DNA of 18,330 bases from 73-13 sp035556395. Lineage in GTDB: Bacteria; Actinomycetota; Actinomycetes; Actinomycetales; Microbacteriaceae. The number at the start of each line of letters is the position of its first letter. The first letter of the stretch is position 1. The translations under genes and the position numbers were made by a program. The DNA is taken from the NCBI GenBank assembly GCA_035556395.1, contig DATMFB010000059.1, positions 1-18,330 of the forward strand, given 5' to 3'. The notes beneath the pieces were generated by a model. It was not told the origin of the DNA, searched no databases, and was given only the letters and a program-made list of their open reading frames with translations. This document shows, piece after piece, positions 13,310 to 18,330 of the stretch.

Positions 13310-13826
13310 CGTTTCGCGGCAGGATTCGCCGCCGGCTGCTCGTCGGGGCGGTCCGCCGACGCCGGACTAGTACGCGGTCGACCGCTATCGCTACCTGCTG
13401 CGCACCGCGCCGCCGGAGCAGGTCGAGGAGGTCCACGCGGAGGCGTTCGCGAAGCTGACGCCGGAGCAGCGCAGGATCCTGCACGAGCAGCTCACCGCCG
13501 CGGTCATGGTCGAGGACCGGCCGGCCGACGACGCGCCGGGCACGCTCGCCAGGTCGGCGACCCGAGCGGAGCTCCGGCAGCCGGGGACGATGGAGCAGGT
13601 CCTCTCCGCCCCGGCGGTGGGCGGTGTGTTCGGCGGGGGCTTCGGCAGCTCGATGTTCGGCACGATCGCCGGCTACGTCGTCGCCTCGTCGATCATGCAT
13701 GCGTTCCTCCCGCCGGTCGACGCGGGCGCCTATGACGACACGAGCTATGCGGACGGCGGCGACGCATCCGGATCCGACTTCGGCTCGGACTTCGGCAGCG
13801 ACTTCGGCGGGGGCTTCGACTTCTGA
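13284..13826 (+). pseudogene. Small conserved actinobacterial protein interrupted by an in-frame TAG
   Basis: From ATG 13284 the frame reads MGFWDSLFGVSRQDSPPAAR to a TAG at 13368-13370 (codon 29). It then stays open in the same frame for 151 codons to TGA 13824-13826: YAVDRYRYLLRTAPPEQVEE, HAEAFAKLTPEQRRIL, SATRAELRQPGTMEQ, a Gly-rich hydrophobic segment (FGTIAGYVVASSIMHAF), and an acidic tail of GSDFG repeats. I recall a family in Microbacteriaceae with the same order, often annotated as 'cation-transporting ATPase' or hypothetical, in which the two parts are one protein. No ATG, GTG or TTG is in frame between the TAG and 13506, so restart before the conserved DRYRYLLR block is unlikely. 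A one-base change from GAG or CAG would create the stop. Sequencing error, recent inactivation or readthrough are all possible. Confidence 0.68.
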
Positions 13827-13839
13827 TCCACACGGGGGC

Positions 13840-13851
13840 TAGCGTCATGGC
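13840..13851 (+). promoter_or_regulatory. Likely leaderless promoter of the histidine kinase gene
   Basis: TAGCGT (13840-13845), six bases, then ATG 13852. A weak -35 TTCGAC (13815-13820) lies 19 bp upstream, inside the end of the preceding gene. No Shine-Dalgarno sequence is present. Confidence 0.5.
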
Positions 13852-15468
13852 ATGACCCGCAGGGCGCGCCGGCACCTGGACCCGGCGAGCGATCGCACTG
13901 TCTTCCTCAATCAGTTCCTGCTCAGCGCGGTCGCGATCCTCGGACTCGTCGTGGTGCTCATCCTGCGCACCTACGAGAACCTCGGCCTGCTCATCGCGGG
14001 CGGCGCGGTCGCGTTCCTCGCCACCGGCGCGGCGCTCATCGTCCCCTGGAACCGACTGCCGGTCCTCGCCATGGCGATCATCCCGGCGAGCGACATCCTC
14101 GCGATCGCGCTGGTGCGCGAAGGCGCGCCGAGCGGGAGCTTCGGCCTGCTCTGGGTCTTTCCCGCGATGTGGGCGGCTTGGGCGTTCGGCAAGATCGGCA
14201 CGACCGTCTCGGTGGTCGCGATCAGCCTCGTGTACTGGGGGTTCACGCTCGCGCACCCGCGGACGCCGATCACGGGCTCGCTGCTGCTGCTGCCGATCAT
14301 GATCGCGGCCGCGGCGACGATCTCGTACATCATGGCCGAGCGCGCTCGCGGCCAGCGCGACCTGCTCGAGCAGCAGGCCACGGCGCTGCGACAGGCCGTC
14401 GCGCGGGCCGCGCGGCAGCAGGACCTGCTCGCCGGCGTGCTCGAGGCGGTCGACTTCGGCATCATCCGGATCGAGCCGGATGGCCGGCAGACGGTCGCGA
14501 ACGAGGCCCACGCGCGACTCGCCGCCGCCACGAGCGCCGCGCCGGGGGGCGCGTATCTGGCGGACGGTCTCACGCCGCTTGAGCCGGAGCGCATGCCGCT
14601 CGCCCGCGCCCTGGCGGGGGAGGAGTTCGACTCCGAGCTGCTCTGGTTCGGCGCGCCGGGCGAGCAGCGCCGCGCCCTGAGCGTCACCGCCAAGCAGCTG
14701 CGCCGGGACGACGGTGAGCCCGCCGGCGCCCTCATCGTCACGCGCGACGTGACGAGCGAGATGCTCGCGATCCGCGCGCGCGACGACCTCGTCGCGACCG
14801 TCTCCCACGAGCTGCGGAACCCGCTGACGGCGCTCCTCGGCTACCTCGAGCTCGGCCTCGACGATCCGGGCGTCCCGGACGGGTCCCGGCATAGTTTCGA
14901 GGTCGCGCAGCGCAACGCCGAGCGCTTGCTTGTCCTCGTGACCGACATCCTCGCGGCATCCTCAGCGGCCCCGAACGGCACCGCGATCGCGATCACCCCC
15001 GCGCCCATGGATCTCGTCGCCGCGGCCCGGACCGCGATCGAGTCCGCCGCCCCGCTCGCCGAGACCCGCGGCGTCTCGATCGAGCTGAAGGGCATGAGCC
15101 GCGTCCCGACGTTCGCCGACGAGGTCCGCGTGCGTCAGATCCTCGACAACCTGCTGTCGAACGCGGTGAAGTACGGCAGAGACGGGGGCCGCGTCGAGGT
15201 GGTCTGCGCGATCGCGGACGGGACCGCCGTCCTCGAGGTGCAGGATGATGGAGCCGGCATCGCCGCGCAGGATCTGCCGCAGCTCTTCGAACGCTTCTAT
15301 CGCGCCGACACCGTCCGCAAGACCGCGACGCACGGGTACGGGCTCGGGCTCGCGATCAGTCGTCAGATCGCCCGCTCGCACGGCGGCGACCTCGTGGCAT
15401 CGAATGCGCCGACGGGCGGCGCGGCGTTCCGCCTGACACTCCCATCGGAGGCCCCGATTGAATCTTGA
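13852..15468 (+). CDS. Membrane sensor histidine kinase
   Basis: 538 residues. About six hydrophobic segments lie between residues 18 and 162 (for example LLSAVAILGLVVVLILR and LLLLPIMIAAAATISYIMA), followed by a coiled linker (ARGQRDLLEQQATALRQAVA) and a PAS-like domain (about 190-300: LEAVDFGIIRIEPDGRQTVAN). The HisKA box is ATVSHELRNPLTAL with phosphoacceptor His319. The ATPase domain (about 415-532) has the N box DNLLSNAVKYG (N437), DDGAGI (D465/D466), LFERFYRAD and GYGLGLAISRQIA. It should autophosphorylate and signal to an OmpR-type regulator, most likely the one at 16614-17330. Its stop codon overlaps the next gene by 11 bases, so the two are translationally coupled. Confidence 0.93.
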   Translation: MTRRARRHLDPASDRTVFLNQFLLSAVAILGLVVVLILRTYENLGLLIAGGAVAFLATGAALIVPWNRLPVLAMAIIPASDILAIALVREGAPSGSFGLLWVFPAMWAAWAFGKIGTTVSVVAISLVYWGFTLAHPRTPITGSLLLLPIMIAAAATISYIMAERARGQRDLLEQQATALRQAVARAARQQDLLAGVLEAVDFGIIRIEPDGRQTVANEAHARLAAATSAAPGGAYLADGLTPLEPERMPLARALAGEEFDSELLWFGAPGEQRRALSVTAKQLRRDDGEPAGALIVTRDVTSEMLAIRARDDLVATVSHELRNPLTALLGYLELGLDDPGVPDGSRHSFEVAQRNAERLLVLVTDILAASSAAPNGTAIAITPAPMDLVAAARTAIESAAPLAETRGVSIELKGMSRVPTFADEVRVRQILDNLLSNAVKYGRDGGRVEVVCAIADGTAVLEVQDDGAGIAAQDLPQLFERFYRADTVRKTATHGYGLGLAISRQIARSHGGDLVASNAPTGGAAFRLTLPSEAPIES

Positions 15469-16609
15469 CCTGGCGAGCATCGTCGCGATCAACACCATCA
15501 TCGAGTGCATCGCCGGCGCGATGTTCCTCGGCCAGGCGCTCCTGCACCGGCACTCCAGGGCCGCGCGGATCTGGGCGCTCGCGTTCCTCGCGTCGATCCT
15601 GACGACCGTCTGCTATCTCGCCTGGGCGATCGCGCCCGAGGCCTGGATCGGGAACGCGATCGGCAATGCCGCCTTCGCGATCGGCGTCGGCTGCCTCTGG
15701 CTCGGCGCGGCGCGCTACAACGGGGCCCCGATGCGCTGGCGCGTGGGCGTGGTCGGCGCCGCCGCGCTCCTCGCGTTCGTCGGCTCCGTCTTCGATGTGC
15801 GCGATCCCTGGGCCGGTTCCGTGCCGCTCTTCGCGATCCTCGCGATCCTCGCCGCGCTCGGCGCCGTCGAGGCGCGGCGCGGCAAGATGGGACGGCGGCC
15901 GTTCGCCATCGGCCTCATGATCGTCCTCGCGGCGACCTCCGCCTGGGAGCTCGCGAGGCTGATCCTCTTCGTCGCGTTCGGACCCGAGAGCGAGGTCTTC
16001 ACGACCTGGGCCGGATCGGCGAACGCCGGCATCCTGACCGCGGCGCTGAGCATCATCGCCGTGACCTCGACCGCCGTCCTCGTCTCGGAGGAGGACATCG
16101 AGGGCGCGCCGCTCGACGAGGACCAAGGCGGCAGAGGCCTCGGACCGGTCCTCGGCGGCGAGGTGTTCGCGCGCCTCATCGACGAGATGTCCGCTCGGGC
16201 GCGGGCGGGCGGCGGCGAGATCACGGTCCTCGCGCTGGTCATCCCCGACTTCGATCGGATCCACGAGGCGTTCGGCGGCGCGGAGGCCGAGCGGCTCGAG
16301 CGGCACTTCAGCGAGAGCGCGCTGCGGCGCATCGACCCGATCGCCCCCGTCGCGACGGCGGGCCCCGGACGCATCGTCACCGCGTTGTCCGGACGCTCGC
16401 TCGCCGCCGCCGAGCAGGCCGCGCGCGCCGCGCACCGGCTCGTCGCGGAGGATCTCGCGACCGCCTCCGGCGCGGTCGTGCCGCTCGTCGGCGCCGGGCT
16501 CGTCGTCGGCCGCTCGGGCCGCGAGCTCATCGCCGCGGCGGTGCGCGCCGCGGACCGTTCCGCCGCGAGCGAGGACGCCGCCGTCATCGTCGCGCGAGTC
16601 GAGGGCTGA
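15458..16609 (+). CDS. 7-TM membrane protein with an apparently degenerate GGDEF domain
   Basis: 383 residues, starting at TTG 15458, six bases after GGAGG (15447-15451) and overlapping the kinase stop. Seven hydrophobic segments are visible between about 8 and 208 (for example IVAINTIIECIAGAMFLGQAL and GILTAALSIIAVTSTAVLV). The soluble C-terminal part (about 225-383) follows the layout of a diguanylate cyclase: PDFDRIHEAFGGAEAERL aligns with the DIDxFKxINDxxGHxxGD helix-strand, and ATAGPGRIVTALSG with RxGGDEFxxLL. The GGDEF signature itself is replaced by AGPGRI and the metal-binding acidic residues are missing, so cyclic-di-GMP synthesis is unlikely. It may act as a partner or sensor for the kinase. 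The alignment is by eye, and homology needs profile confirmation. Confidence 0.7.
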   Translation: MNLDLASIVAINTIIECIAGAMFLGQALLHRHSRAARIWALAFLASILTTVCYLAWAIAPEAWIGNAIGNAAFAIGVGCLWLGAARYNGAPMRWRVGVVGAAALLAFVGSVFDVRDPWAGSVPLFAILAILAALGAVEARRGKMGRRPFAIGLMIVLAATSAWELARLILFVAFGPESEVFTTWAGSANAGILTAALSIIAVTSTAVLVSEEDIEGAPLDEDQGGRGLGPVLGGEVFARLIDEMSARARAGGGEITVLALVIPDFDRIHEAFGGAEAERLERHFSESALRRIDPIAPVATAGPGRIVTALSGRSLAAAEQAARAAHRLVAEDLATASGAVVPLVGAGLVVGRSGRELIAAAVRAADRSAASEDAAVIVARVEG

Positions 16610-16613
16610 GGCC

Positions 16614-17330
16614 TCAGGCGCCCGTCTCCCGGTATCCGACGCCGCGAACCGTCTCGATCCACCGCGGCGCGGCCGCGGAGTCGCCGAGCTTGCGTCGCAG
16701 GTTCGCGACGTGCACCTCGATCGCCCGCTCATCCTGCTCGCTCACCCAGTCGTCGGTGCCGGCCGGGCGGATCGCCTGCGACAGCGCGGCCTTGCTGAGG
16801 ACCCGTCCGCGCGCCTCGATGAGCGCGAGGAGGATGTCGAACTCGCTGCGGGTGAGCCCCGGGTCCTCGCCGTCGACGAGCACGGTGCGCCTCGCCGGAT
16901 CGATCCGCAGGCCGGGGCGCTCGAGCCAGTCGTCCGCCGCATCGCCGTCGGGACCGGAGAGTCGCGGGCGTCGCAGCATCGCGTCGATCCGCGCCCGCAG
17001 CTCGCGCGGCCGGAACGGCTTCGTGACGTAGTCGTCGGCGCCGGCCTGCAGGCCCTGCAGGACGTCGACCTCCTCGCTGCGGGCCGTGATCATCACGAGA
17101 TACGTCGTGCTCGACTCACGGATCCGGCGCGCGGTCTCGAACCCGTCGATCCCCGGCATGCTGACGTCGAGCGTCGTGACGGTGGGCTCGAGCTCGCGGA
17201 CGAGCTCCACGCCCTCGGCGCCGGAGGCGGCCGTGCGGACCGCGAAACCGGCCTGCGTGAGGACCTCGGCGATCAGCCCGCGGATGTCGGCATCGTCCTC
17301 GATCACGACAGCGAACCGCGCTTCGGACAT
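16614..17330 (-). CDS. OmpR/PhoB-family response regulator
   Basis: 238 residues. The receiver domain (about 5-118) has the acidic pair in VVIEDDAD (D12, D13), phosphoacceptor D55 in TTLDVSMPG, the Thr of MITARS and the Lys of YVTKPF. The C-terminal winged helix (about 140-236) shows RTVLVDGEDPGLTRSEFDIL, the recognition helix region RAIEVHVANLRRKLGD and the wing WIETVRGVGYRETG. It converges with the kinase/7-TM pair, with four bases between its stop and that of the 7-TM gene, so it is probably their partner though on its own promoter. The start ATG at 17330 has GGCGGGAG just upstream, unusually close. Confidence 0.93.
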   Translation of the reverse strand: MSEARFAVVIEDDADIRGLIAEVLTQAGFAVRTAASGAEGVELVRELEPTVTTLDVSMPGIDGFETARRIRESSTTYLVMITARSEEVDVLQGLQAGADDYVTKPFRPRELRARIDAMLRRPRLSGPDGDAADDWLERPGLRIDPARRTVLVDGEDPGLTRSEFDILLALIEARGRVLSKAALSQAIRPAGTDDWVSEQDERAIEVHVANLRRKLGDSAAAPRWIETVRGVGYRETGA

Positions 17331-17371
17331 GCTCCCGCCTCACCGAGGACCGCCGGGGGCCCTCGCGGGCG

Positions 17372-17377
17372 ATGATA
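17372..17377 (-). promoter_or_regulatory. Candidate -10 of the response regulator gene
   Basis: TATCAT on the minus strand lies about 42 bases ahead of the ATG at 17330. TCGACC (17398-17393 on the minus strand) is a possible -35 but with a short 15-bp spacer. Confidence 0.4.
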
Positions 17378-17466
17378 CTCGCGGCGCGAAGAGGTCGATG
17401 AGCGCCGCCGTTTCGGGTCCGGCGACGACATCGGATTCCCACGCTAGGCGAGCGGCCTCAGGACGT

Positions 17467-17500
17467 CCCTTGGACAGGCTCAGCTTTCGCTCAAGACCGG
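17467..17500. repeat. Degenerate copy of the CTTCGACAGGCTCAG-type dispersed repeat
   Basis: CCCTTGGACAGGCTCAGC (17467-17484) followed by GACCGG (17495-17500) closely resembles the intergenic repeat CCCTTCGACAGGCTCAGC-GACCGG that I recall as abundant in Microbacteriaceae genomes. Here it carries one substitution and an insertion of about ten bases. It lies just ahead of the coaE promoter. Confidence 0.5.
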
Positions 17501-17512
17501 TTCGCGCGCGCC

Positions 17513-17524
17513 TAGCATGGCGGG
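17513..17524 (+). promoter_or_regulatory. Likely leaderless promoter of coaE
   Basis: TAGCAT (17513-17518), six bases, then ATG 17525. No clear -35; GGCGGG directly abuts the start codon and is too close to be a ribosome binding site. Confidence 0.55.
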
Positions 17525-18142
17525 ATGCGACTCATCGGCCTCACGGGCGGCATCGCCTCGGGCAAGAGCCTCGTCTCGGCCCGGCTCGCGGAGCTCGGCG
17601 CCGTGGTCGTCGACGCGGACGTCCTCGCGCGCGACGCGGTCGCTCCGGGAAGCGCGGGGCTCGACCAGGTCATCAAGGAGTTCGGGGAGCGCCTGCGGCT
17701 GCCGGACGGCTCGCTCGACCGCGCGGCGCTCGGCGCGATCGTCTTCCGCGATCCGGAGCGCCTCGCCGCGCTCAACGCCATCGTCCATCCCGAGGTGCAG
17801 CGGCTCGCGGCGGCGGCGTTCGCGGCGGCCGGGCAGGCGGACCCCGAGGCGGTCGTCGTCTACGACGTGCCGCTCCTCGCGGAGAACGCCGGCCGGCTGG
17901 CCCCGCAGTTCGACACGATCGTCGTCGTCACGGCTCCCGAGGATGAGCGGGTGCGCCGCATGGTCGAGGACCGCGGGATGACCGAGGGGGAGGCGCGCGA
18001 CCGGATCAGCCATCAGGCGACGGAGGAGCAGCGGCTCGCCATCGCCGATCACGTCATCGACAACTCGGGATCGCGGGAGGCGACGATCGCGCAGGTCGAT
18101 GCGCTCTGGCGTTCGCTGACCGCTGTCAGGGGTCGCGCGTAG
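17525..18142 (+). CDS. coaE: Dephospho-CoA kinase
   Basis: 205 residues, a complete single-domain enzyme of bacterial type that phosphorylates dephospho-CoA in the last step of coenzyme A synthesis. The P-loop is GLTGGIASGKS (5-15). VVVDADVLARDAV carries the substrate-binding Asp, and later family segments are LNAIVHPEV, VVYDVPLLAEN and the arginine-rich lid DERVRRMVEDRGMTEGEARDRISHQ. The gene lacks the long C-terminal GrpB extension found in mycobacterial CoaE. It stands between rpsA and uvrB as in other actinobacteria. Its TAG stop forms the first three bases of the uvrB -10 element. Confidence 0.97.
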   Translation: MRLIGLTGGIASGKSLVSARLAELGAVVVDADVLARDAVAPGSAGLDQVIKEFGERLRLPDGSLDRAALGAIVFRDPERLAALNAIVHPEVQRLAAAAFAAAGQADPEAVVVYDVPLLAENAGRLAPQFDTIVVVTAPEDERVRRMVEDRGMTEGEARDRISHQATEEQRLAIADHVIDNSGSREATIAQVDALWRSLTAVRGRA

Positions 18143-18151
18143 CCTGGTCGC
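18116..18151 (+). promoter_or_regulatory. Leaderless promoter of uvrB overlapping the coaE stop codon
   Basis: -35 CTGACC (18116-18121), 18 bp, -10 TAGCCT (18140-18145), six bases, then ATG 18152. This has the best -35 of the five similar promoters. The TAG of the -10 is also the coaE stop. Confidence 0.6.
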
Positions 18152-18330
18152 ATGGAGCCGACGCGCGCAGTACGACCCTTCCGGGTCGTCAGCGAGTTCA
18201 TCCCCGGCGGCGACCAGCCGACCGCGATCGCGGAGCTCGCCGCCCGGGTGAACGCGGGGGAGACGGACGTCGTGCTGCTCGGCGCGACCGGCACCGGGAA
18301 GTCGGCGACGACGGCCTGGCTCATCGAGCA
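18152..18330 (+). CDS. uvrB: UvrABC excinuclease subunit B, N-terminal part
   Basis: The first 59 codons are in the window and the gene runs off the end. FRVVSEFIPGGDQPTAIAEL is the conserved UvrB opening, and the Walker A motif follows in VVLLGATGTGKSATTAWLI. UvrB is the helicase-like damage-verification subunit of nucleotide excision repair, loaded onto DNA by UvrA and recruiting UvrC. Position after coaE is conserved in actinobacteria. The short N-terminal extension MEPTRAVRP is usual for the group. Confidence 0.96.
   Translation, partial: MEPTRAVRPFRVVSEFIPGGDQPTAIAELAARVNAGETDVVLLGATGTGKSATTAWLIE

Noticed and set aside
13506..13826. A separate 106-residue gene starting at ATG 13506
   Set aside because: The conserved DRYRYLLRTAPPE block lies upstream in the same frame, so this is the remainder of the amber-interrupted gene.
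1..18330. CRISPR arrays, insertion sequences with transposases, prophage genes
   Set aside because: No regularly spaced repeats, no transposase motifs and no phage genes were seen. The only mobile-looking feature is the DUF559 cassette.

Overview
The window is high-GC chromosomal DNA from an actinobacterium, most likely of the family Microbacteriaceae. The evidence is the strong G/C third-position bias, the gene order pdtaR - thioesterase - polA - rpsA - coaE - uvrB (the same backbone order as Mycobacterium tuberculosis Rv1626 to Rv1633), an F420-dependent oxidoreductase, an LAXTG-sorted surface protein and several leaderless genes. Genus assignment is not possible from this alone.

Layout. 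1-253: C-terminal end of a serine hydrolase (DUF3471 tail), ending in a hairpin. 297-1163: F420-dependent luciferase-like oxidoreductase. 1172-1254 (minus): tRNA-Leu(CAA). 1307-1912: ANTAR-type antiterminator response regulator PdtaR. 1933-2967: an apparent insertion, namely a DUF559/VSR-like nuclease gene bracketed by two related palindromic repeats of about 66 bp. 3014-3439 (minus): hotdog-fold thioesterase, divergent from polA. 3482-6169: polA. 6171-7832: DUF885 metallo-hydrolase, one base after polA. 7882-8406: small lipoprotein. 8482-9720: sigma factor fused to a zinc-finger anti-sigma-like module and membrane segment(s). 9797-11659: LAXTG-anchored choice-of-anchor G surface protein. 11819-13258: rpsA. 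13284-13826: small gene interrupted by an in-frame amber codon. 13852-15468: sensor histidine kinase. 15458-16609: 7-TM protein with an apparently degenerate GGDEF domain. 16614-17330 (minus): OmpR-type response regulator. 17525-18142: coaE. 18152-end: start of uvrB.

How it fits together. The housekeeping backbone (DNA repair and replication, ribosomal protein S1, coenzyme A synthesis) has been opened in three places: a repeat-flanked nuclease cassette between pdtaR and the thioesterase; a cell-envelope module (DUF885, lipoprotein, membrane-tethered sigma, sorted surface protein) between polA and rpsA; and a sensory module (kinase, degenerate GGDEF membrane protein, convergent regulator) between rpsA and coaE. 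Five genes (pdtaR, polA, the kinase, coaE, uvrB) share an identical arrangement, TAGNNT then exactly six bases then the start codon, which suggests leaderless transcription.

No stretch over 300 bases lacks a gene. The longest gaps are 17331-17524, 1913-2097 and 11660-11818, and each contains the regulatory or repeat features listed. The most novel-looking item is the repeat-bracketed DUF559 cassette, followed by the fused sigma/anti-sigma with its neighbouring surface protein, and the amber-interrupted gene whose start lies inside the rpsA terminator hairpin. All identifications were made by eye from motifs and memory of the families; no database search was run.
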